In this document: piece by piece, positions 44,073-52,787 of the stretch | How positions within the stretch are numbered: the first letter of the stretch is position 1 | Layout of the letters: each line of letters opens with the position of its first letter | The notes under the pieces: generated by a model | What the model saw: the letters and a program-made list of their open reading frames with translations, nothing else | Database searches by the model: none | What the model was told of the DNA's origin: nothing | DNA from: a bacterium | Lineage (GTDB): Bacteria > Bacteroidota > Ignavibacteria > Kapaibacteriales > UBA7675 | DNA length: 64,000 nucleotides | Direction of reading: 5' to 3' | NCBI GenBank assembly: GCA_030430495.1 | Contig: JAUIKM010000007.1 | Span: 1-64,000 of the forward strand | Made by a program: the position numbers and the translations under genes

Positions 44073-45788
44073 ATGAGCGGGACATACCAAAACAATACAC
44101 TTCTGATTTACCCGGACCGGACCAGCGTGATGACTATGAGTTCGGATGAACTGTGGAGCCTGCACAAAAGCGGAATCAGAAAACACGGAGATCCGACCAG
44201 GCTGATTGAGTTTGCGCGAGCCTATGAGAAGCGTTCTCACAGTCTGGGCATTCTGTTTCTCGAAATGGAAGCTCTCGCGCTGCAGATGGTCAGTTTAACG
44301 TTCCAGACAAAAAACGAAGAAGCTACAACAGTGCGCAAGCGATTTGTCAACCTGCGGAATCGACTGCAGTCCCGCCGTGAATATCTCTTCTACTATTGTT
44401 GTCTCGGCACGCTTGCGGAAGCTATGGATCAGCAGGCCAAAGCTGTCTCGTTTTTGTTAAAGGCAGTCGAGTATTACGACCAAAGTCATGCAGATGCAAC
44501 ATTTTATGCACAGGTCTGCCACGGACTGACAAACGCCTACTTCAAATCCGGTCTGTATCCGGAGGCGCTGCACTGGACGCTGATCGTTCTGGACCTGCAG
44601 GAATCGGGTGCGGTCTCGTCCTCGCCGCATTCTTATTATCTGGCCGCGCTGATATACCAGCAGGCCGGCGACAAAACGCGCGCCGCCGAATTTGTCGATT
44701 TCATGCGGCGCAAGTGCGGGGAGCTGAACGACGATCTCTTTGAAGCCCGAATCCTGCTGCTCGACGCAAGTGAACTCCTCAACTGCGCGGATGATGACAC
44801 GGCAAAAATCGCGGCCGGACTGGATATCGCGCGGCAGGCCGTCCGCAAGCTGGAGCGACAGCACCACTTTTCCACCGTCTGTGAAGCGCTGTTGATTCAG
44901 GTGTCCGCGCTGAGGCGTTTGCGGCGTTTCGACGACACGCGTGCGATACTCGAAGGCCCTGCACTGAATTCAGCGTCGACTCCCTGGATTGTAGCCGCGC
45001 GAATGAAGGAATACGGCCAGCTGCTGCTGGAAAACGGAGAGCCGGCTGCGGCAGTCGAAAAATTGCTGCCGCTTGAGGCGGAGTGGATGCATGGACTGGA
45101 CGGCGAAGACAAGTGTGAGGTAATGGAAGTTCTTTCCAAAGCGTTTTTGCAATTGGACCAGTTGGAACGCGCCCGCGCATACACGCAGAAATACCACGAA
45201 ACCATGCTGCAATTGCATTCAATAGAGTTTCAGCGTCGTATTGCGCAGGCAGAGATACAGAAGGAAATTCGCCGCGCCGAGAGGGAAGTGCAGAACCTGC
45301 GCTCAGAACTGCAAAATGCGAATGATCATATCAGAGACAGCGATGCCCGCCTGACCGAGCTGACGATTCGGCTCGATCGCAATCGCGAACAACTCACAAC
45401 CATCAAACAACAGATTTACGACATTGCCGCCAAAAGTGTCGGTCGCCGTCGTTATTTTGCCGAAAACCTTATTAACATGATCGATGCTTCTATCGATGAT
45501 CTGGATGAGTCCGGCAGGGAACTCGATATTAGCGGTGCATTTGTGGACATATTAACAAACCTGTCCACTCACTGCCCTGAGTTGACAGCCACTGAATTAA
45601 AAGTCTGTGTATATTTGCGTATGGCGCTCAGTTCCAAGGAGATTGCCTCAATCCTGTGTAAATCACACGAGACAATTCGCTCTCACAGACGCAATATCAG
45701 ACGCAAGTTAAAACCCGGCAAACGCAACCTGGCGGCCTTCCTGATGGAGCTGGGCAACAAAGAGGTCAACAACGGCGCACCAAGGTGA
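44073..45788 (+). CDS. TPR / coiled-coil / LuxR-type HTH transcriptional regulator (module 3)
   Basis: A 571-residue soluble regulator. The ATG at 44073 was chosen for its AGGAGA ribosome-binding site seven bases upstream. Layout equals the module 2 regulator: N-terminal MSSDELWSLHKSGIRKHGDP, TPR-like repeats (for example HGLTNAYFKSGLYPEALHWT), coiled coil (about 380-450), LTELTIRLDRN, SVGRRRYFAENLINMIDASI, then HTH LTATELKVCVYLRMALSSKE with SHETIRSHRRNIRRKLKP. The shared blocks show the two arose by duplication, but the TPR parts have diverged strongly, as expected if they sense different cues. The paired secreted protein gene begins 265 bases downstream. Confidence 0.87.
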   Translation: MSGTYQNNTLLIYPDRTSVMTMSSDELWSLHKSGIRKHGDPTRLIEFARAYEKRSHSLGILFLEMEALALQMVSLTFQTKNEEATTVRKRFVNLRNRLQSRREYLFYYCCLGTLAEAMDQQAKAVSFLLKAVEYYDQSHADATFYAQVCHGLTNAYFKSGLYPEALHWTLIVLDLQESGAVSSSPHSYYLAALIYQQAGDKTRAAEFVDFMRRKCGELNDDLFEARILLLDASELLNCADDDTAKIAAGLDIARQAVRKLERQHHFSTVCEALLIQVSALRRLRRFDDTRAILEGPALNSASTPWIVAARMKEYGQLLLENGEPAAAVEKLLPLEAEWMHGLDGEDKCEVMEVLSKAFLQLDQLERARAYTQKYHETMLQLHSIEFQRRIAQAEIQKEIRRAEREVQNLRSELQNANDHIRDSDARLTELTIRLDRNREQLTTIKQQIYDIAAKSVGRRRYFAENLINMIDASIDDLDESGRELDISGAFVDILTNLSTHCPELTATELKVCVYLRMALSSKEIASILCKSHETIRSHRRNIRRKLKPGKRNLAAFLMELGNKEVNNGAPR

Positions 45789-45934
45789 GGGTGAAGCGTA
45801 AGGTGTTGATTCTTAACGGCTTAGATGCTAGCTGCCCCTTTTTTACCGCAACGTAAGCCTTTACATGGCGCTTCCGCTTTTGTATGTTTAAGCGAATCCC
45901 GGCCGAGATTTGTTTCCTGACAAACCACCGAGAC

Positions 45935-45963
45935 TTGACAAGGAGCGGCTTAACTCTTGTAGA
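45935..45963 (+). promoter_or_regulatory. Candidate sigma70-type promoter of the module 3 secreted protein
   Basis: A perfect TTGACA (45935-45940), a 17-base spacer and TGTAGA (45958-45963) form a -35/-10 pair. Transcription would start around 45970, at the C9 tract, about 85 bases before the ATG at 46054. Confidence 0.45.
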
Positions 45964-45970
45964 TTGCCAT

Positions 45971-45979
45971 CCCCCCCCC
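45971..45979 (+). repeat. C9 homopolymer at the predicted transcription start
   Basis: Nine consecutive C residues, the longest homopolymer I noticed in the window. It begins 8 bases after the -10 candidate and lies in the 5' leader of a surface-protein gene. Tracts like this can vary in length by slipped-strand replication and alter initiation or promoter strength. Confidence 0.6.
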
Positions 45980-46053
45980 AACCAGGTAAGATGCGCAGTT
46001 CTGTTCAGCTCTTTTTCGAGTGGTTGTTAACTTTTTTCACATAGGAGATTCTT

Positions 46054-47793
46054 ATGCAAGCTGTTAACCAAACCGTCCGCACGCTGCGGGCGGCAATCAT
46101 TCTCTGCGCCCTCATCGTAAGTAGCGCCGCCGCACAACCCAGTCTGACGCTGCAACGCGAATTCGGTTCAGCTGAATTCTGTGGCGGTATGACGCAGAAT
46201 TACGTGGAAGAGGCAAATTCTGTTGCTACCACCAATGACGCCGGTGCGGTCATGATCGGACCGACAAATTTAACCTGCGGACCAATTAACGTCAGCCCCA
46301 CGGTTGTTAAAGTAGATCAAATAGGCAACGTAGTCTGGAACCGGACATACAACATCGAATCTCCCGGCAACGGCTTCGAGATTTACGAATGTAACAACGG
46401 CGAACTGGTCTGGACCTGCACGATGAATGACTATTCCTCCGGCCAGATCGGAGCTCTCGTTGTTCGCACAAATGCCGGTGGCGGTGTGCTCTGGGCGCGT
46501 CTTGTTTATTGTGTTACTGAACCTGGTCTGATTTATAACCCGGAGAGTATCATTGAGGCTACGTCCAATGGCGATATCGTTGTCTGCGGTTATGTTGACG
46601 ATCAGACCGACCCATCGAATCGCCGTGACATTTTTCTCGCGCGTCTCAGCGCTGCCGGTACGTTGCTCTGGGCCAGATACTACGATTGGACGCAAGGCTC
46701 CGAGGAAACCGCCAAATTTCTGCGCGAGGATAGTAACGGCGATCTGATTCTTGCCGGTTGGGCGGTTCATCGTATTACGAATGACGTCAGTGCTTTCCTG
46801 ATGAAAACGACCTCCGCGGGCGCCATCACCTGGACGCATCACTACGGCACCAGCGCTGTCTCTCAGACATTTGAGTCGCTGGCGCTTGATGCCCAGAACA
46901 ATATCTATGCGGCAGGTTTTTGGGATGTCGGCGGGAATACGGCGGATGCCTACGTCGTGCACGCGTCGGGCGCAAACGGTAATCTGATCGGATCCGCCTA
47001 TCGATACAACATCATCCCGGGTTCACATGACGGAGCGTACAGCATTAACAACGCTCTGAACGGAACAGGATTTGTACTTTGCGGTGAATCGGTGACAACG
47101 CCCTACGGCAGCAATCAGTACAACTCTTTTGCCATGGAAGTGGGCGCAGGTCTTGGTGCTCCGGTATGGGTGCATCGTTACGGTGCTTCGTCCAAGTACG
47201 ATATCCTGCGCAGCATGGAGTCGACTCCCGGCGTCGGCGGCAATCCCGCTCCGGGCTACTGGATGGCCGGCGGCGACGACCCTCTGGCTTCCGTTACACC
47301 CACGACAGACAGGGAGTTTTTCCTGATTCGCAGCAATCAGATTGGCCAAACGATCTGTACGCAGTTGCCGGATACATACTATTCGACGGACGATACACAT
47401 CAGGACGTCAAGTACCGCGACACAACGTGTTCTGAAAGCATCGAAATCACGATGACGGACAAGTCGATCATGTATCAGACAGTGATCTGTGTCGATATCG
47501 TGATGAAAAGCGGGGCGGATGAGGACCTGTCGCCGGAATCCTCCGAACTGCCGCTGATCGTTCCCAATCCTGTTAACGTTGGTCAGATGCTGTCGCTTGA
47601 CACGCGCGGCCTGGAGCTTCAAAGCATCGAGGTGCGCGACCTGCTCGGACGCCTGCTGTTCAGCCGTGACAATCTGAGCAAGGGAGAAGTTGTTCGACTT
47701 GACACGCAGGGCTACAGCGCCGGCACCTACCTCGTGACCTTCATTCAGCTCGACGGAAGCCGATCTTCGGCAACACTGCAGATTACCGATTAA
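46054..47793 (+). CDS. T9SS-exported beta-propeller-like protein (module 3)
   Basis: A 579-residue paralogue of the 41.8-kb protein, alignable end to end. Signal peptide 1-27 (IILCALIVSSAAAQ). Repeats: VKVDQIGNVVWNRTY, VVRTNAGGGVLWARLVY, LARLSAAGTLLWARYY, LMKTTSAGAITWTHHYG, VVHASGANGNLIGSAY, MEVGAGLGAPVWVHRYG, LIRSNQIGQTIC. Conserved cysteines recur in EFCGG, LTCG, YECNNG, VWTC, VYC, VVCGYV and CSES/VICVDI. T9SS sorting domain at about 500-579: IVPNPVNVGQ, IEVRDLLGRLLF, GYSAGTYLVTFIQLDG. AGGAGA is seven bases before the ATG. A strong terminator follows. Confidence 0.88.
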   Translation: MQAVNQTVRTLRAAIILCALIVSSAAAQPSLTLQREFGSAEFCGGMTQNYVEEANSVATTNDAGAVMIGPTNLTCGPINVSPTVVKVDQIGNVVWNRTYNIESPGNGFEIYECNNGELVWTCTMNDYSSGQIGALVVRTNAGGGVLWARLVYCVTEPGLIYNPESIIEATSNGDIVVCGYVDDQTDPSNRRDIFLARLSAAGTLLWARYYDWTQGSEETAKFLREDSNGDLILAGWAVHRITNDVSAFLMKTTSAGAITWTHHYGTSAVSQTFESLALDAQNNIYAAGFWDVGGNTADAYVVHASGANGNLIGSAYRYNIIPGSHDGAYSINNALNGTGFVLCGESVTTPYGSNQYNSFAMEVGAGLGAPVWVHRYGASSKYDILRSMESTPGVGGNPAPGYWMAGGDDPLASVTPTTDREFFLIRSNQIGQTICTQLPDTYYSTDDTHQDVKYRDTTCSESIEITMTDKSIMYQTVICVDIVMKSGADEDLSPESSELPLIVPNPVNVGQMLSLDTRGLELQSIEVRDLLGRLLFSRDNLSKGEVVRLDTQGYSAGTYLVTFIQLDGSRSSATLQITD

Positions 47794-47889
47794 ACTCTGT
47801 GATTTGAGGACCGATGGTCGACTTTTTGTTGACCGTGACGTCAGGACTGTGCCTTCAGGCTAAAAACCTGATCCGACTTTCGTCGACGG

Positions 47890-47928
47890 CACGCCCGGTT
47901 GCACTTGCGCGGCCGGGCGTGTTGTTTT
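47890..47928 (+). terminator. Intrinsic terminator after the module 3 secreted protein
   Basis: CACGCCCGG (47890-47898) and CCGGGCGTG (47913-47921) pair perfectly over 9 bp with a 14-nt loop, followed by TTGTTTT. It closes module 3 and lies before the convergent ATPase/TOPRIM pair. Confidence 0.8.
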
Positions 47929-47982
47929 CAAGCGTTTTTGTTTAACAAATGGGTGGAAGGCTGCGATTGCTTACTGAGACGG

Positions 47983-48567
47983 CTACTTCCCGATTTCTTT
48001 CATTTTGGCAATAAAATAACGCGCGCTGGGGCAGTTGGGGTGTTCGGCGGCGCGGGCGATGGAGAAGTTGTGTCTTTCAACAAATTCTCTGGCAAACAGA
48101 GTTTTCTTCTCACACGTCTTTTGTTTTTGCCGAGCCAGCTTGCGGAGATGTCTCCATGCGTCAATAGATTCAGACTCTGGATTTCCGATCTTGATCTTGT
48201 TGTCCTTTAACCAGGAGCCCAGTGCGGCGGTATCCGCCAGAAACCAGGATTCAAGGCAGTTGCGGGCCACAAGGATTTGTTCGAGGTGTTTAATCCGTCC
48301 CACAGCCCGTTTTCGTTCTGTAATGCATTTGATCTGGTCATCCTTATCCAGATCCGTCAAAAGTACAATTTTGTCGACACGTCTGTTTTCAACCAGGATT
48401 TGAACGTATGGTCGAATTTTGTTGCCTTGCTGATTCCGATTGCCTCTGGCGTTGACAACTTTGGTGACGAGAACTCCGCAAGCATCTGACAACTTTACTT
48501 TTGTGTGTGCGTGTTTGAAAACGACGTCGTCTGAATCTCCTTCCACGATGAGGCCAATTCTCACCAC
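47983..48567 (-). CDS. TOPRIM-like protein, partner of the upstream ATPase (putative defence nuclease)
   Basis: A 194-residue protein starting with GTG, with GGAGG seven bases upstream. It opens with MVRIGLIVEGDSDDVVFKHA, the TOPRIM glutamate motif, and has LLTDLDKDDQ at about residue 70, the TOPRIM DxD motif. The rest is basic and includes CLESWFLAD, a segment often seen in DUF4276/RloB-like TOPRIM proteins. TOPRIM domains cut or join nucleic acid using metal ions. It overlaps the ATPase gene by seven bases. By analogy to OLD, Gabija GajA and PARIS, it could be the effector nuclease of a split ATPase-TOPRIM anti-phage system; no direct evidence for that here. Confidence 0.72.
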   Translation of the reverse strand: MVRIGLIVEGDSDDVVFKHAHTKVKLSDACGVLVTKVVNARGNRNQQGNKIRPYVQILVENRRVDKIVLLTDLDKDDQIKCITERKRAVGRIKHLEQILVARNCLESWFLADTAALGSWLKDNKIKIGNPESESIDAWRHLRKLARQKQKTCEKKTLFAREFVERHNFSIARAAEHPNCPSARYFIAKMKEIGK

Positions 48568-49874
48568 GGCAATCCTCCGTCCAGCAAATTGGACAACCAG
48601 GCATTGTCCATACCGACTTTGGCGATGCTCTTGTCCGTTAAACCGTCATCATCTGCACGGTGCATTGTTGTTTTGCCGCCTTCTTTGTCGACAATCCACA
48701 ATTCATCGACCTTTAACTGCCGCACCAGCGACTCACTGTGCGTGGTCAGCCAGATAGGCGGACCTTCCTGCGCGTACTCGCGGAAAAAGTTAACCAATTC
48801 GCGAATGGCGTGCGGGTGCAGTCCGCGTTCCGGTTCTTCAATCAGGATCGGTCCCTTTTTATCCTGGTTGTCGATGACCGCTACGAGTAGGCCAAGCAAG
48901 TACATTGTGCCGTCGGACATCAAATGCGCCGGGAACTGCTGATCTGTTTCACCTTCGCTAAAGACAATTCCGGTCGAACCGTCGATGTGTTGTTTAGTTG
49001 TTTTGACAGATCGGACGGAAGGAACAATGAGACGAACCCAATCGATAATTTCTTCGCGTGCCGCTGGATTGTTTTCAAGTTTTTTCAAAACCGAGGCGAG
49101 GTTGTTGCCCGATGTATTAAGTCTTGAGTCATCCATCGCGGCTCTGACAGGATACTTGATATCTGACGATGATATTCGAAAGAGATTCCATTCTCGTAGC
49201 CACTTGGCCAATGACTTAAATCCCACGATCGCCAGACAGCTGTCTCGATAAGAGTGAACTTTCTGGAATACATGATACATGTCTGACCAATGCTCAACAA
49301 TTCGATCGGGCCCATTGGATGTATCGGGTGCCACTTTTAACATCGTGTCGTGATCAAGCAACAGACTTTCGGTGAAAAAGTAGGATCCTGTTGCTAAACG
49401 CGAAATAAATATCTTGTAAACAATCTTTGCGATCCAATCCGGTTTATCATCAGTAATGTATTCTTGTGGATCTTCCCCCAGAATAAACGGAGTCTCTGTC
49501 CTCTTGATAAACATTCTGGATTTGATGGGGAATGTAAGTTCCTCACTCAAGAGCGAATGTATTGAACTGCTGGTACGCCCAATGTTTATTGGAACTTTGC
49601 AGGCTAACTCCAGGGTGAGGGATGGCTTTGTGCGTGTTGGAGCGCCATTCTGAGTAGTGATTGATCCCATCCCCCCATGCAACCTCAACGCATTGTCCAA
49701 CCCCGTCCTGAAAACTTCCGAGAAAAAATCCAGCGCATCAAAAAAGTTGCTCTTGCCGCATCCATTCGCGCCCGCAAACACGGAAAATGGCCCGACGTTT
49801 TTGATCTCAAATGCGTCGATGCTCTTGTATCCGCTGATTTTCAGCGACTCAATATGGATCGGTTCTCGTTTCAA
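48561..49874 (-). CDS. AAA/ABC-type ATPase of OLD/RecF-like family (putative defence sensor)
   Basis: A 437-residue ATPase. Walker A: VFAGANGCGKSNFFDAL (about 32-48). The middle ~200 residues are divergent. Then MSDGTMYLLGLLVAVIDNQD (signature region, about 320-339), GPILIEEPERGLHPHAI (Walker B and D-loop, about 344-360) and WLTTHSESLVRQL (H-loop). This is the AAA_15/AAA_21 layout of single ABC ATPases found in OLD, RloA, PtuA and similar systems. There is no C-terminal TOPRIM; it is encoded by the overlapping next gene. The genes are visibly more AT-rich than ftsK upstream (56-base gap), suggesting acquisition. Confidence 0.83.
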   Translation of the reverse strand: MKREPIHIESLKISGYKSIDAFEIKNVGPFSVFAGANGCGKSNFFDALDFFSEVFRTGLDNALRLHGGMGSITTQNGAPTRTKPSLTLELACKVPINIGRTSSSIHSLLSEELTFPIKSRMFIKRTETPFILGEDPQEYITDDKPDWIAKIVYKIFISRLATGSYFFTESLLLDHDTMLKVAPDTSNGPDRIVEHWSDMYHVFQKVHSYRDSCLAIVGFKSLAKWLREWNLFRISSSDIKYPVRAAMDDSRLNTSGNNLASVLKKLENNPAAREEIIDWVRLIVPSVRSVKTTKQHIDGSTGIVFSEGETDQQFPAHLMSDGTMYLLGLLVAVIDNQDKKGPILIEEPERGLHPHAIRELVNFFREYAQEGPPIWLTTHSESLVRQLKVDELWIVDKEGGKTTMHRADDDGLTDKSIAKVGMDNAWLSNLLDGGLPW

Positions 49875-49930
49875 TCTGTCCTTTTGACTGATTCACAAAT
49901 CGATTCAGACTCAACTTAGAACTTTTCCCC

Positions 49931-52765
49931 TCAAACCAAAACCGCCTCCAGCTCCATCTCGCTCTCAAACAAGACCTGGCGCGCCTTGGAGCCGTCAAAC
50001 GACCCCACAACGCCCGCGTCCTCCAGCTGGTCCACGATCCGCGCGGCACGCGAGTAACCAACCTTTAAACGCCGTTGCAGCAGCGAAACCGAGCCCTGTT
50101 GGTGACGCACAACTATCCGCGCCGCTTCGTTAAACAACTCGTCGCGGTCGGCCGACACGTCGATGCCGTCCACCTGTCGTTCTTCCTGCGTCGAAGGCAG
50201 CTCGTATGGTTTGGAATAACCGATCTGACGACCGATGTGTAAACACACTTCTTCCACTTCTTCCGTCGAGATAAACGAGTTCTGCACGCGCACCGGTTTG
50301 GGCGCGCCGCCCGGCAGGAACAGCATGTCGCCGTTGCCCAGCAGGTGCTCCGCTCCCGTCATGTCCAGGATTGTGCGCGAGTCGATTTTCGACGACACCA
50401 TATAGGCAATCCGCGCGGGGAAGTTGGCTTTAATTAAACCCGTGATAACGTCCACCGACGGCCGTTGCGTCGCCACCACCATGTGAATGCCGATGGCCCG
50501 CGCCAGCTGCGCCAGGCGTGTAATCGATTCCTCGACCTCTTTGCCCGCCGTCATCATCAGGTCGGCCAGCTCGTCCACAATGCACACGATGTAGGGCATC
50601 TCGCGGTGCACCATGTCGGTCGTGTCTTTGTACGCGCCCGCGAGCACCTTTTTGTTGTAGTCGGCAATATTGCGCTGTCCCACCTTCGCCAGCACGTCGT
50701 AGCGCTGCTCCATTTCCAGCACGAGCGACTTCAGCGCCAGCACGGCGTTTTGCGGCGTTGTAATAATTGTCTCGTCGATGTCCGGACAGACCGCCAGGAA
50801 GTGGTTGCCCAGCTCTTTGTAAAACGTCATCTCGACTTTTTTGGGGTCGATAATCATCAGTTTAAGTCGCCGCGGATGGATCGTGTACAGCAGCGAGTTG
50901 ATGATGGTGTTAACACCCACACTTTTACCCGAGCCCGTCGACCCGGCGATTAACAAGTGGGGCATTTTTGCAAGGTCGGCGGTAACAACTTCTCCCGAAA
51001 TTGATTTGCCGAGGGCGAGCGTTAACATGCTCTTTTTGTCTTCGGTAAACTTCTTCGAGCGCACCAATCCGCCGAAGCGCACCATCGTCGGTTTTGCGTT
51101 CGGAATTTCGACCGCCACCGTTCCGCGGCCGGGAACAGGCGCAATAATCCTGATTCCACGCGCTTTCAGCGCCAGTGAGATGTCATTTGCCAGATTCTCA
51201 ATCTGACTGACTTTAACGCCTGCCGCCGGAACAAATTCGTACTGTGTTACCACCGGTCCCGGCGTAACTGTCAGATCTTCAATTTCAATTTTGAAGGTTT
51301 GCAGCTTTTCCTGCAGGATGCGCGCATTCTGTTTAAGTTCTTCCTCGTCGACATCCATTTCTTCTTCGTCGTCGGCCAGGAAATCCACCTTGGGCGGTTC
51401 GTAAATAATATCCTCGTCCAGCGGGTGCTGTTCCACCAGCGTTTTATCGGCGCTCTTTTGTTCAACTTCCTGCTCCTTGACGGTCAGGGTTAACGACGGC
51501 TGCGCGGGCGCTTGCACCTCCGGTGCGCTTTCAAGGCCACTTTTGTTAACCTCCGTGTTGCCGGTCGCCGATGGAGGAGTTGTTGAACTTTTTTGTTGCG
51601 ATTCGATGCGCGACTCGGTTGCGGGTTCGTCGTCGCGTTCCAGGTCAAATACGCGCGCCGGATCTGTCGGCGGACGTTGTGTCTGCTGATCGGCGGCGGA
51701 GGTGCGGACAATTTTCGGCGGAGCGGGGGAGTCCGTGCGGCGCGGCGGACTGCTCTCAACCTCTGTCGCCTGGCCACTGGCTTCGGCCTGGCCTGTGTTG
51801 TCCATGCGCTGCAGCACGCCGTTCCAGCCGCTGGGTTCGCCGCGTTGTTCGCTGCGACGTCGCAGCGCGCGTGCGGGTTCTTCGTCGGCCGGGTCGATCT
51901 CGACCTCGGCTTCGTCGTCTGCGGCGTCCTCAATTTCATCTGTCTCGTCATCCGCGGCGGGGGCGTTGGACGCGAGTTTCTGTTTCAGCACGCCGACGTG
52001 TTCGCCGAGCTGTTTGAGTCGTACTTTGGCCATTTCCCACAGGTCTTCCAGATCGACATCCAGCCCCACGATCAGTGCAATTGCCGTCAGAGCGGTCAAC
52101 AGCAGGAAAGCGCCGGCGCTGCCGATCAGCTGAGAACTGATTGTGGCGATAAATTGTCCGACGTTGCCGCTCCATTCCGGCGCCAGTGTCGGCATCCAGT
52201 CGATGAGCTGAATCACGCCGGCAAACGATGCCGCCAGGATGCCCAGAGCGAGCGTCAAACTCGTGGCGCGCACCAGATTCTGCGCCGTCTGGCGGCGGAA
52301 AATCGCCGCCGACCAGATCATGGTAAGAACCGGGAAAATCAGTGCGGAATAACCGATGGTATTGACGTACAGAAAATGGGCCATCACGGCGCCGAGCAGG
52401 CCCAGCCAGTTGTGGGTTGTGTCGGCGCGTGCCTGCACGGCTTCATCGCCCTGTAGCAATCCGATCAGGTCGGAAAACGACAGGCTGGCGTTGGCTTCGT
52501 CGTAGGGAGTGTAAGAAAGCAGGGCCAGCAGAAGTAAAACGGCGAACAGCCCCAGCAGAACCGCGGCTACTTTGTCGCGATGCCGTTGAAACACGCCTGG
52601 AACGCCGGTTTTGGCCGACGATGATTTTTTTGTGCCGGTTTTGGCGGTCGATGCGGCGCGCGCGCGGGCATTGCCTGCCTGCGGCGCCTGTCGTCTGCGG
52701 CCGCCGCCTTTGGGAACGTCGCGCTCCCGGCGGATGACCACATCGCCGTTGGAATTCTGATTCAT
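49931..52765 (-). CDS. ftsK: DNA translocase FtsK/SpoIIIE
   Basis: A 944-residue septum-linked ATPase that pumps chromosomal DNA and activates dimer resolution. The start at 52765 has GGGGA upstream. Residues 1-60 are basic and polar, then four membrane segments (about 65-250). An acidic and Pro/Gln-rich linker (about 260-480) contains RTDSPAPPKIV-like low complexity. The motor has Walker A GSTGSGKSVGVNTIINSLLY (about 608-627), Walker B YIVCIVDELADLMM and VATQRPSVDVITG. The gamma winged helix at the end (DELFNEAARIVVRHQQGSVS to the C-terminus) reads the polar DNA motifs. Complete in all parts. Confidence 0.95.
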   Translation of the reverse strand: MNQNSNGDVVIRRERDVPKGGGRRRQAPQAGNARARAASTAKTGTKKSSSAKTGVPGVFQRHRDKVAAVLLGLFAVLLLLALLSYTPYDEANASLSFSDLIGLLQGDEAVQARADTTHNWLGLLGAVMAHFLYVNTIGYSALIFPVLTMIWSAAIFRRQTAQNLVRATSLTLALGILAASFAGVIQLIDWMPTLAPEWSGNVGQFIATISSQLIGSAGAFLLLTALTAIALIVGLDVDLEDLWEMAKVRLKQLGEHVGVLKQKLASNAPAADDETDEIEDAADDEAEVEIDPADEEPARALRRRSEQRGEPSGWNGVLQRMDNTGQAEASGQATEVESSPPRRTDSPAPPKIVRTSAADQQTQRPPTDPARVFDLERDDEPATESRIESQQKSSTTPPSATGNTEVNKSGLESAPEVQAPAQPSLTLTVKEQEVEQKSADKTLVEQHPLDEDIIYEPPKVDFLADDEEEMDVDEEELKQNARILQEKLQTFKIEIEDLTVTPGPVVTQYEFVPAAGVKVSQIENLANDISLALKARGIRIIAPVPGRGTVAVEIPNAKPTMVRFGGLVRSKKFTEDKKSMLTLALGKSISGEVVTADLAKMPHLLIAGSTGSGKSVGVNTIINSLLYTIHPRRLKLMIIDPKKVEMTFYKELGNHFLAVCPDIDETIITTPQNAVLALKSLVLEMEQRYDVLAKVGQRNIADYNKKVLAGAYKDTTDMVHREMPYIVCIVDELADLMMTAGKEVEESITRLAQLARAIGIHMVVATQRPSVDVITGLIKANFPARIAYMVSSKIDSRTILDMTGAEHLLGNGDMLFLPGGAPKPVRVQNSFISTEEVEEVCLHIGRQIGYSKPYELPSTQEERQVDGIDVSADRDELFNEAARIVVRHQQGSVSLLQRRLKVGYSRAARIVDQLEDAGVVGSFDGSKARQVLFESEMELEAVLV

Positions 52766-52787
52766 TTGTTTCCCCTCTATGCTGCTT

